From the NCBI GenBank assembly GCA_905221605.1, contig CAJNDS010002418.1, positions 189,953 through 251,952 of the forward strand: 62,000 bases of DNA, written 5' to 3'. The stretch's first letter is position 1. Each line of letters opens with the position of its first letter. The notes beneath the pieces are model-generated. The model ran no database searches, had not been told where the DNA came from, and worked only from the letters and a program-made list of their open reading frames with translations. A program made the translations under genes and the position numbers. Below are positions 53,512 to 62,000 of the stretch, piece after piece. This DNA is from Symbiodinium natans (lineage: Eukaryota; Sar; Dinophyceae; Suessiales; Symbiodiniaceae).

Positions 53512-55436
53512 TTTGACCCGGAGACTGCCCCCAATGTGGAGGTGCTGAAGATGATCCACCCCCATGCAAGAGACTTCAGAATCGCATTTCGATCTTCTGA
53601 TCACACATACTTCGTAGACGGCCAGCGAACCCTGGGCTCGGTCACTGGGATGATCCATGCTTTCTGCGCGCCGTTTGAAGCGGACAATGTGATCGCCAGG
53701 ATGATGAGCGGCAGGAACTGGCCTCGGGCTGGGTACCTGAAACCGGAAGTCTCCTTTACATGGATGAGCAGGCTTGGCATTTTCTGTCCCGAAATTTTGG
53801 ATCTGTATTCTGGCAGCCCAAGAGATGATGAGCGTATCAGCCAGCTTCTAAGGGATCTTTCCTCAACTCAAGACATTGCAGCTGAGCTTGACCAACTTAC
53901 CTTGTCTCCTGATGACATCAAAGCAATGTGGGAGGCTCGTGGCCGAGAGGCAGCGCACTATGGCACCTACATGCATTACCTTTTCGAAGCGCTCATCAAT
54001 GGCCATTCTGTGCCACAGGTTTCGCCTGAAGTCAGAATGTTGCGCTCGTTTCTGTCCAAGTGTGCAAAAGATCTCACAGCTTGGCGAACTGAGTGGACTA
54101 TTTTTGGAGACGAAGAACGACTTGCTGGATCTATCGACTTTTGCGCTCGTCTTCCCAACGGGGAGATGGTACTGGTTGACTGGAAACGCACTGCTGGTCT
54201 ACCCGGCAAGTTCAATTCAGCCTACCATATGCGTTCTCCACTATGTCACCTTGCCGACTGCACAGGAGTTCACTACAGACTGCAGCTGAATGTCTATCGA
54301 CATCTACTAGAAAAACATTACGACGTCAGAGTGGCTCGAATGTTGGTTGTGTGTTGTCATCCTGAGCACTATCCAACAGCTTTCGTCGACGAGGTTCCAA
54401 GGCTTGAGAAAGAAACAGAAGATATGCTGGCGGCTTGGTGCGATGCAAGGGGAGGCTCGACAGATTACTGCGGCGGCAAAGAGGCTTCTGAATCTGCAGC
54501 TGACATAGTTGAGATTTGGCGTGAGATCCAGTTTGAAACACCGGACGTCTCAACTTTCCAGGGCCAAGCTCGGCAGGACCTCGCGCAGCCGCAGCCCGTG
54601 CATGCTGTTTACTTGCCCACAGAAGATGACCTCGACTCGTATTCTTCCGATGATGGCATTTGGGACTTGAGACATGATTGGTACTCCCAAGCCAGGCATC
54701 CACGCGCACCGCTGGATGTCGCTGGAGGGTCCTTTCCAGCAGAGCTTCTACACAGCCTCCCCAGCTTCTTTTTTTCGTTCGAATACCTCCATGCTTTAGC
54801 CAGTACTTCAAAGGCCATGCGGGATTCAGTTCGCAGTGGCAAGCATTGGCGTGGGCGAGTTGTCTCGCTGAACACTGAAGAGTTTCAGGATACCGGCAGA
54901 GTGCGTTGGATGCGCGAGGTGTACCTGGCTGCGCAGGCGGTTGTCGTAAGCGTCAAACAGCTGGCAATGATGCAGATCTTTCCAAAAAATGTCCTTTTAG
55001 ATTGGAGTGCAGTCCCGTTCAGCAGCGGACCTGTGACGGGGTTCGAGTCTTCCGACCCCTTGGTTGGCGCTGCCAGTTTTGAATTGCGGCTGCCTGCAAC
55101 CGCAGTGGGCATGTATATCGGAGTGCGTGACTGGTCGAGTCTGCGCGACTGCAGGGAGGCTTCGTGCCGTCTCGACAATCTTCTCCGTAGCAACTCCGTT
55201 GTTTCCTGCAGTTTCCACGGCTCGCCTCCTCAGCCAAGCGTGGTAAGTGGCCGGCCTTCTCTTCGCGCCAATCGTTCTCATCGATTCGATGTCCGATGGA
55301 GCGAACATGTCTTTGAGCTCTTAGATGGCCCTGACCCACTGGCAAAGCTTTCCCTGCGCATCTGGATGCGATCTCGTAGCGTGGAGGAACAAGTGCTGTT
55401 GCAACCTCTTCCGTCGCCAGTCTGCCACCGCTCAAG
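53512..55436 (+). CDS. PD-(D/E)XK nuclease with F-box-like and beta-sandwich domains (exon)
   Basis: About 641 codons; the frame is also open back to ATG 53452. Counting from that ATG, residues 160-330 show a PD-(D/E)XK nuclease core of RecB/Cas4 type: HYGTYMHYLFEALING (His174), TEWTIF (Glu214), LAGSIDFCA (Asp229), MVLVDWKRT (Asp243, Lys245) and HYRLQLNVYRHLLE (Gln278). All the residues expected for metal binding and catalysis are present. An N-terminal SVTGMIHAF...NVIARMMSG region precedes it. Residues about 429-470 (LLHSLPSFFFSFEYLHALAS, then TSKAMRDSV...HWRGRVV) look like an F-box. Residues about 515-650 look like a SPRY or concanavalin-type beta-sandwich (LLDWSAVPF, ASFELRLPATAVGMYIGVRD, HRFDVRWSEHVFELLDG). 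The same pair of domains recurs in the next exon. The exon ends at a GC donor (CTCAAG|GCTGC) in phase 2. Confidence 0.75.
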
Positions 55437-55530
55437 GCTGCTTGCCTCCAAAAGATGCGTTTTAATCTTTTGTGTTGTAGTTTTCAGATTTGCATCAGTT
55501 GTGAGTCGGACACCGTTCTTTGGGTCGCAG
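55437..55530 (+). other. Intron, GC-AG, 94 nt
   Basis: Donor AAG|GCTGCTTGCC, acceptor GGGTCGCAG|G. Retained, it would translate as an implausible CVLIFCVVVF stretch. Removed, it joins Ser-Arg to ITCVLC in phase. A GC donor with G after the acceptor fits dinoflagellate introns. Confidence 0.65.
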
Positions 55531-56595
55531 GATCACTTGCGTGCTCTGTGGATTCCACGATGTGCTCTCAAGTCCAAGATGGGTCGTCTGCCCATTGTGC
55601 TCGACCTGGATGTGCGACCGTCACGCCCGAAGATCTCCGAGAAGGCTTTGTCTTCGTTGCCCGAACCAGTTCATGGACTACGTCGGCGGCTCCGAAATCT
55701 TGGAAGGCGCAGGCTTGGATTCTGATGAATTTCACAGCACTCGGGAGAACACAGATGCCCGGGGCAGACAATCGCATGGTGGCGCCCGAAGGTGGGCGCG
55801 CCGGTGCGCTTCACCGAGAGCTCCTGTCCAGGTTCCTGCGAACTTTCTACATGGACTGACATTTTACTGCTCAGACTTCAACTTCATTCGCGCACTTGCC
55901 GCCTGCAGTCGGGAGACCAGTGAAGCAATGGGCAATGAAGAATACTGGGTTGGAAAGCACATATTTCTCAATGTGCCGGAGCTTGCTCGCAGTGACCGAA
56001 CACTGCTGGCAGCAGCCAATCTTTTCAGGCAGGCTTTATCCATTAGCTTTGACATTCCGCAGCTGCCGCTTCTGCACCAGATACCTCCTCGGGCGGTGGT
56101 GTCTTGGCAATGTCTTCCTCTCCATCTTCCAGGGAGAAATGTGAGTGGCTGGGTGTCAGGTCATCCACTTTTCGGAGCTGCCCGTTTCTCTTTGACTTTG
56201 GCGCCGAACACCAGAAGTGTTTTTGTCGGTGCAAAAACTCACGGCAGCAATCGACGCTCATACGTGCTTCTGGAGAATCCATACACTCATGCTTGCAGAG
56301 TCAGCCTCGGAATAACGGGCGCCACGCCCGTCGCAGGGCCAACAGGCCCTGTGCTTGAAGCGATCGCGGCAGCCAATTCTCCGAATGAGGTTGTCTTGAA
56401 GTGGGACAATCAGTCCATTGAGCTGATGCTCAATGGACGCAGACTTGGTGGGGGGCGCCTGGCTCGTGAAGAACCTCTAGCTCCTCCAGCATTCTCTACA
56501 TTGTTTGTGTGGGTTATTTCGAGAGATGGCTCGAGCACGCAGCCAGTCCTGAATCCACTGCTGACACCTGTGCGACGAAGAGACACCTCTATCAG
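55531..56595 (+). CDS. Zinc domain + F-box-like + beta-sandwich exon
   Basis: A symmetrical phase 2-2 exon of 1,065 nt. The frame has no ATG at its beginning, which supports internal exon status. It opens with an eight-ligand zinc domain, ITCVLCGFHDVLSSPRW through VCPLCSTWMCDRH and RLCLRCPNQ, with spacing C-x2-C-x13-C-x2-C-x4-C-x2-H-x8-C-x2-C, followed by DYVGGSEIL. After a basic linker comes an F-box-like helix (HGLTFYCSDFNFIRALAACS, then EYWVGKHIFLNVPEL) and a beta-sandwich (VVSWQCLPLHL, FGAARFSLTLAPNTRSVFVG, VVLKWDNQSIELMLNGRRLG) parallel to those in the preceding exon. Possible role: substrate recognition in a ubiquitin-type complex, by analogy with F-box proteins. This is inference. Confidence 0.7.
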
Positions 56596-56764
56596 GCCAG
56601 ACGTTTGTCTTTATATATACAGTTTGTATCCTGGCGAAGGATTGTTGTCCTGTGTGTGCTATCAGGCTTATTCGCTTTAACTTCAATGTGTCAGTGTGTC
56701 TTGTTGGCGTAATCCGACTAGATTGTGCAAGGCTTGAAGTTCAGTGTGTTTTCTCCCATGCCAG
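56596..56764 (+). other. Intron, GC-AG, 169 nt
   Basis: Donor ATCAG|GCCAGACG, acceptor CCATGCCAG|G. Same phase (2) and same boundary type as the intron at 55437-55530. It contains an in-frame TAA near 56678 and T-rich sequence. Confidence 0.6.
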
Positions 56765-58226
56765 GTGTTCTCTATGCAGCAAGGAGCAGGCCATTGAGGT
56801 TCATATGTGGGCGGTCTGTCCCGCGTGTCGACATTGGTTCTGTGCGTCTCACATGCAGAGCATGCCACTGCGGTCCTGTGATGTTTGTGGGCGCGTGAAT
56901 TACAAGGATTTTGTCGGCGGGTCCGCTCTAGCGGAGGTTACTGGTGCTCTGGCACAATGCTACAAGCACGCAGGAGAGCTCTGGCAAGAACTTCAGACCG
57001 GTCGAGCCCATGGCACTGGCAGCAAGTTCCGTGCGACAGTGGTCGGTATCCTACAGAAGCACGTCCATACCCTCCTGGAGATTCCTGCCCTTTTGCAACT
57101 ACTGCCAGATCCTCATGAACGCCAAGTCATGAGCAAACGGAGATGGGAACGCGTGCTCTACAGAGCACGAGTCATTCTAGATTTTTTTCAGCAGCACAGG
57201 CACAAAATGCTTTTCCGGTACCTCCACGCAGAAGCCGAGAAGCTGCCGCTTGCAAAGCAGAGCTTCCTGATTGAATTGGCCGATCCAGAAGACGGCAGTG
57301 TTCTTCCAGATCTCTGGCGCAGCGAAGCCGGAACCGCTGCTGTGACGCTTCAATGTTACTTGGTTCAAGAAGAAAAGCAGGGCTCTAAAGAATCGCACCA
57401 AGTCGACGAAGGACCCGTGCGACTTTCTTCCATTGAAGAAAAGCGACCTGCGTTGCATGTGCTGGGCGGCGCTAGCCAGGCTTTGGTTGACTGCCCAGAA
57501 GTTTCTGAGCGTGTGGCAGAAGATTGCAATGGAGGTTCTACAGCACTACGTGATTCCTGTCCGGAGATCTATGCTCCTTGTGAGCAACCAAAAACAAGTT
57601 GGGTCTTTCAGATGCCAGGGATACCATCCACTCGGATGCAGGCGCAGCCGGGCCAAATTCCGATCGTGCGTGTTGGTAGCGACCGCAACTTCTGGGCCTC
57701 CGGCTCCGAAGTACTTCCGGTCGTCAACTACGGTCTGGATATAGCGTCACTGCTGTTTATGGTCGTGCCTCCACTGCCGCTTTGCAATGCCGCGACACCA
57801 AATCCGCGTTATTTTCTTCTGAGGATTGGAGCACGTCCGCTCTCAAGAGCTATGGTTATTCGTTTCAAAGATACGCCGACCTGGTCTGAACTTTGGGCAT
57901 TCCTAGCACGCCGGGCTTGGTTTCATCCCAACGAAAACCGCTTTTATGGACTAGAGTTCGGAGATGTTTTGCTTACCGAGCACGACAGCCTTGCTTGGCT
58001 TCCTCCGCAAACATTGCTTCAGCTCGTCATGTTTCCAAATAACTCGCCCTCAAGTCAAGTTCCGACTACGAGCACAGAACAAAATATATGTGCTCTTTGC
58101 AAGAAACCGCTAGGCCAGGTCCAGGGTCGATGCTACATCCGCGCCGCACGAGCTGGACGCTTGGGCTCTTTGCACAAAGCACACTGCGCACTAGTATTGC
58201 ACCATGTGCGCGTTCGTTCCGATTAA
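56765..58226 (+). CDS. Second zinc-domain exon with ubiquitin-like segment and terminal zinc motif
   Basis: It opens with CSLCSKEQAIEVHMW...VCPACRHWFCASH...SCDVCG, the same eight-ligand spacing as the previous exon, then KDFVGGSAL. The middle is helical (KHVHTLLEIPALLQLLPDPH, WERVLYRARVILDFFQQHRH) and then Ser/Glu/Pro-rich. At about 57850-58035, MVIRFKDTPTWSELWAFLAR and RFYGLEFGDVLLTE...LPPQTLLQLVMF have the strand-helix-strand order of a ubiquitin-like beta-grasp fold. At 58084-58200, NICALCKKPLGQ...GSLHKAHC gives a further Cys/His motif. The frame stops at TAA 58224-58226, but the next frame (ATG 58242) is in the same phase. Either an intron (for example about 58205-58308, acceptor TACGCAG) removes the stop or two proteins are made. 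Confidence 0.65.
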
Positions 58227-58241
58227 AGCAACCAGCTGGCC

Positions 58242-59762
58242 ATGGCTGCAATTCCAATGTGCATTCACCCGGTCCTGATTCGAGCGAACTTGGGAGTCTG
58301 GTACGCAGATGGTCATGAGTGGCTTCCCTTCGAGTTGCTCCCTGGCACGGCTACAGGACATCCGATCTGGCAGCGATCATCGCTTCTGAGTCAAGGGTTT
58401 TCAGCTCGTCAAGGCTTGCCAGGCGACTACCCGAGCTCAGATGAGGAGCTTCGCGAGATCCTGCACCGCTGCGCTGACAGGGACTGTCTTGGGGGTTCCA
58501 GCGCTATGGACGAGGCGCAAAGCCAAGCATCCTTCGACCTTCCAGACTATGGGGAAGCGCCGGACGAGGACATAGAAGTCCCTCGCGATCTGCTCCTGGC
58601 TCCTGAGACGAACGAGGCCGTGCTCCGCGACGAAGCCGCTCGGCAAGAATCCGAGCAACAGCTCTCCCAGGAGCCGACGTGCAGAGACTTGTCGCCGCAT
58701 GATGTAGTGGGGAATGATTTCAATAGCGAAGTGCTGGCCCGGGCGCGGCAGCGTCGTCGCAAAGAGGGCGCTCCAACAAGCATACCAGAATTCAAGGAGT
58801 CCTTCCGTCAGCTACGAACCATTGCACAAAGATCGCTGAGAACCGTGGCACCTTTGCAGAATGTCACAGAGGCCACGATTCCACAGAAGATACGTACTCT
58901 TCGCGCGCAGGCTACACAACGTTTTCCACATCTGCAAGAGGATCTGCTGCGACTGTGCATTGGCGCCCTTGCAGTTTACCGGCTGCGCCTTACCGATGTG
59001 TATGTGAGAGAGTTGGTGATGCTTCTGTGGATAGTCGAAGGCGACACACACATGCGCTGCCACTCAGGAAATCTTTATTTTTTCCACCACGGCGCCTTCA
59101 CGCTGCATCGGGGCGTTCCGCCAGAAGGGACGCTCGCTCGTTGCAAGAAATTTTGTCTTCGACTAGAAGGTCTATTCAGACTGATGGAAGGTGATTCCAT
59201 GCGAAACGACGACGAAGTTCTGAGCAACATCGATGCTCTTCACGCAAATTGCAATGGCTCTGATGTCCAGCTGCTCAACGCCTGTGAAGACAAGGCGCAG
59301 AGTTGCTTACATAGAAAAGCGCAGCGAGGCCGGCCTGCAGCGGAACAAGCGGGCGCGGAGGAAGGAGGAGGCGCTGAGCACGGAAGCAGAGGTGCCCGCA
59401 CGGCCGATGCTTTGTCCAAGGCTGGGTGGACTTTGCAAAACAAATTGATCGAGGACAAGATATTTAACCTTGTTGTGGAGTGGTGCGACAGTGCGCAGAC
59501 TCGTGCTGCTGGTGTTAGCTATTTGGACTGCGCCCTACATTACGACCGCGGAGACGGCAGCCACGTGACTTGGGTCGAAGGGCGACCAAGCGACAATATT
59601 TATCTGCACATTCCGCATGCTCTGCGGCCAAGTCTCCCCGATCCAGTATTGCAGGAAGCTTCCGAGAGGCTGGATCGCTTCTACATGGAAACATTCTGGC
59701 TCAACAATGAAGTTGCTGGTCTATCTGAGGGAGCACTGAAGCATAACAACAGCCTAGTCTGA
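58242..59762 (+). CDS. Uncharacterised exon or gene between zinc and polymerase-like parts
   Basis: 506 codons. An acidic, low-complexity N-terminal third (PSSDEELREILHRCADRDCL, then GEAPDEDIEVP) includes a DCLGGSS echo of the VGGS motif. The middle is well ordered (IPQKIRTLRAQATQRFPHLQ, EDLLRLCIGALAVYRLRLTD, VYVRELVMLLWIVEGDTHMR), followed by SGNLYFFHHGAFTLHRGVPP and RCKKFCLRLEGLFRLMEGD. The last segments resemble regions that precede polymerase or primase parts in large mobile-element proteins, but I cannot name the family. The C terminus contains WVEGRPSDNIYLHIPHAL. The final codons before TGA 59760-59762 may be intron; an acceptor (GACGCAG) at 60031-60037 would continue the protein. Confidence 0.6.
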   Translation: MAAIPMCIHPVLIRANLGVWYADGHEWLPFELLPGTATGHPIWQRSSLLSQGFSARQGLPGDYPSSDEELREILHRCADRDCLGGSSAMDEAQSQASFDLPDYGEAPDEDIEVPRDLLLAPETNEAVLRDEAARQESEQQLSQEPTCRDLSPHDVVGNDFNSEVLARARQRRRKEGAPTSIPEFKESFRQLRTIAQRSLRTVAPLQNVTEATIPQKIRTLRAQATQRFPHLQEDLLRLCIGALAVYRLRLTDVYVRELVMLLWIVEGDTHMRCHSGNLYFFHHGAFTLHRGVPPEGTLARCKKFCLRLEGLFRLMEGDSMRNDDEVLSNIDALHANCNGSDVQLLNACEDKAQSCLHRKAQRGRPAAEQAGAEEGGGAEHGSRGARTADALSKAGWTLQNKLIEDKIFNLVVEWCDSAQTRAAGVSYLDCALHYDRGDGSHVTWVEGRPSDNIYLHIPHALRPSLPDPVLQEASERLDRFYMETFWLNNEVAGLSEGALKHNNSLV

Positions 59763-60037
59763 GGTGTTTGTGTTCATAAGACATCATGGCTGCGCTACCG
59801 TTGTGTTTCCCCTGCAATCTAAGGTTTTCCAATGCTGCCAGGCGGCGATCAGTCTTGCAAAGCGTGGTGACAACATAGTTCGCTGCTTCATCGGCGTTAG
59901 TCCTGGAGGTGCCTTGAGCCAAAATATTATAGTGCTTCTGTTGTTGCTTTGATTAATAACAAGTTTCGCTGCAAGTCCTACTACTGCGCTTGTCTTAGGA
60001 GTTGGCCAGTCGCTTTACAGCGCTCACCTCGACGCAG
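59763..60037 (+). other. Probable intron or spacer before the polymerase-like exon
   Basis: Contains stops in all plus frames, T-rich and G-rich short runs, and ends TCGACGCAG directly before protein-like sequence. The donor was not pinned down; a site in 59700-59762 is likely. Confidence 0.45.
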
Positions 60038-62000
60038 TTTACTCGCCCAGCCATAAATTCATTGATCCCAACATCTGGTATGATGAGACAGAGATGCGCA
60101 AGCAAGTGGAGCAGGCGGCGGGCGCCATCATGTTGACTGCGCAGGAAGCACCCGAAACCAATAGGCGCATGAGGGAAGATTTATACAAGAAAACTATGTC
60201 CGCGGACGGAATTGCCGGCCGCAGGCCATATGGAATGAGCACACGTATGATCGAGCTGGTTGGGTGGAAGCGTTGCGAAGTCAACAGGATTATGAGATTT
60301 ATGGGAGTCACAGAAGCAAACTTTCCATCTATTCTCAGACGATCACTGGTGTGGAAACCAATGGCTCGCTTCATTAATGAACATGTCATCCGCAACTCCT
60401 ATCCAGACGCGCACCTGGACGGTTACTTCTGCAGGGATGATTCTCTGAAAGAATTTTTGAGAAGTGGTCCATGCATTGCAGCAGCTTTGCAGATACAGCA
60501 TGCGTTCGAAACTTTGTACAGCGCAGCAGAATGCCTTGACTTGATCGAAGCCTATGCCAACAAACCGCTGACGGAGGACCTGATGCGAGAGGCTTGCGGC
60601 TTGGCTCCGAAGAAAAGATCAGAAATCATCAACGATGACCTGCTGCAGATTCCAGTGGACACCACAAGCCAAGAGTTGATGAAGGAAAAGTTGGTGCTGC
60701 TGAAGAATGTAGCAAACGCGGTCAGGGACTTTTGCCTGTCTAAGGGCAAAGGTGTTTTCACTGCGGGTATGTTTAAATACCTGAAATTGCCACTGGAGCA
60801 TCCTGCAGACATGTCGAGAGAGGACATGTGGAAAGCTCTATTGTCAGAGGGCTTTCTTCTTCAGGCAGGAGAAGACCATGCCCAGTTGAAGGATGCGGTG
60901 TTGCCTGCCATTAAACTGGACAAGAAATTATTTGATGTGTTTCCCGAACTTGAAGTTCTTCCGGCAGACACTGTTCACAACGAGATGCATGATAAACACA
61001 GTCTCATGAACTATATATCAAGCTGCCCAGATCGAGAATCCAACGTCTGTACCGTTCTGTCGTACCTTGAGGCCGGCTTAAAGAAGTTGAAGAAGCGAGG
61101 TCGCGGGAAAGCGCCGCCTGAGATTTCTGAGAAGATCAAGGAGACTGAGGAGCGCCTTCGCAAGCTTCAAGCCACCGAGAAGACATTCTCAGATCTCGCG
61201 CACAACGACTTATCGGACGCGGCGCAGTCTGCTGATGGCGCGTCTCAGAAGAAGATTCGATTGAGTTCCAAAACCAGTCTGGTTCCAGCTACAAGATGCA
61301 TTTATAATCGGAATTTTCAGGACATGCTGCGCACCCGAGCCTACTTGCAAGGCTTCGGTGCGCAAAGTTGCTCAAGGAAGATGCTACGGTTTCTTTGCCC
61401 CGCCACACGCGACTTGGACATTGAGAATTCAGTGTTCACATTGCTACACCAGCTGCTCCTCAAGCTTGGCGCAAAAGAGGAGCTTCCCGAATATATTTGG
61501 GAACCTCTTGAGCAGTGTGCAGAAGCAAGGGATGATGTGTGCCTTTCAAAGCTGAAAACTTCAGTGAAGTTGGGCAAGAAGATGCTTCATGAAGTCTTAT
61601 TCGGTGGTTGTATTCCTACATCGCACAGCAACAACGGATTTCTACTCAATTTCCAAAGGACTGCACGATGTCTGCGATGGCTAGCGTGTTCGCTGCTGCC
61701 TCAAGTGTTTGAAAGAGTCAGATCCATGGAAGAAAAACGAAATCCTCAGGCCTCGGCCTTGTTCTATCTCTACGCTGCTGTGGAAGACTGGGTGCTGGAA
61801 GCGTGGGAAGACTATATGAGCACCATTACCCACAACCACTTGTCCCTGCACTTTGATGGCCTGCGCGTTGGCGGCCTTGAAGAAGCTCAGAGCATCGAGG
61901 ACCTTTGCAAAAAATCCGAGGCTGCGATTCTTGACACAACAGGCTTCAAAGTCAAGATTCTCGAGAAAAGGCATTTATATTTTAGGGAGCTGTGCAATGG
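60038..62000 (+). CDS. Palm-type DNA polymerase-like protein (partial, runs off the window)
   Basis: Open from 59953 to the window end without a stop; protein-like from 60038 (YSPSHKFIDPNIWYDETEMR). The N-terminal part is helical (MIELVGWKRCEVNRIMRFMG, VRDFCLSKGKGVFTAGMFKY) with a coiled-coil-like EISEKIKETEERLRKLQA near 61120-61175. The last 600 bp carry an ordered signature: RDLDIENSVFTLLHQLL (61408-61458, Asp-x-Asp like motif A), KLGKKMLHEVLFGG (about 61570-61607, Lys- and Gly-Gly motif), NPQASALFYLYAAVEDWVLE (about 61744-61803) and LSLHFDGLRV (about 61840-61870, the Asp of motif C). This order matches palm-fold polymerases related to family A, found in protist mobile elements and large DNA viruses. 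No other copy of such a gene is in the window. The C terminus is missing, so completeness cannot be judged. Confidence 0.6.

Overview
The window looks like nuclear DNA of a dinoflagellate, although no rRNA, tRNA or spliced-leader gene was recognised to prove it. The case rests on four things: TTTAGGG-type telomeric repeats scattered internally in both orientations, very dense simple and tandem repeats, low and fragmented coding density, and introns in the best gene that run GC...AG with an AG|G acceptor, as described for dinoflagellates. There are no operons, ribosome binding sites or CRISPR arrays.

Layout. 0-5.7 kb: exon-like minus-strand segments, several encoding hydrophobic helices, interrupted by telomere-like CCCTAAA/CCCTCAA arrays. 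5.7-10.7 kb: repeats, comprising C-tracts, a 600-bp TTTAGGG array, CAA repeats and foldback elements. 10.7-19.2 kb: sparse coding, the only recognisable piece being a minus-strand 3'-5' exonuclease-like (WRN/RNase D type) exon at 11.8-12.6 kb. 19.2-21.6 kb: tandem repeats (15 copies of a 52-bp unit) and another TTTAGGG array. 22-33 kb: low-confidence plus-strand exons, the best being a 357-codon open frame at 30.5-31.5 kb. 35.4-45.7 kb: an almost continuous block of repeat families: a 9-bp palindromic satellite, 42-, 49- and 157-bp repeats, a 0.9-kb CAA/CAG array and a roughly 1.07-kb higher-order repeat. 48.1-52.1 kb: a non-LTR retrotransposon with ORF1 and an APE-type endonuclease but no reverse transcriptase, flanked by duplicated short modules in permuted order. 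52.8-62.0 kb (runs off the window): a set of long plus-strand exons.

The most interesting region is 52.8-62 kb. Its exons encode, in order: a possible cysteine-peptidase-like piece (weak), a PD-(D/E)XK nuclease, an F-box-like helix with a beta-sandwich, an eight-ligand zinc domain followed by a second F-box-like/beta-sandwich unit, a second copy of the zinc domain with identical ligand spacing, a ubiquitin-like segment, another small zinc motif, an uncharacterised helical region, and a palm-type polymerase signature. Two phase-matched GC-AG introns suggest that at least the first long exons form one message. A nuclease and a polymerase together suggest a self-replicating mobile or virus-derived element. 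The ubiquitin-pathway-like modules are unusual company for them. This interpretation is inference from motifs; no search was run.

The retrotransposon is notable for about 19 sense-strand copies of the 7-mer CTCACAG in 3.9 kb, in more than one codon phase, and for ORF1 and ORF2 lying in one frame separated by a single TGA.
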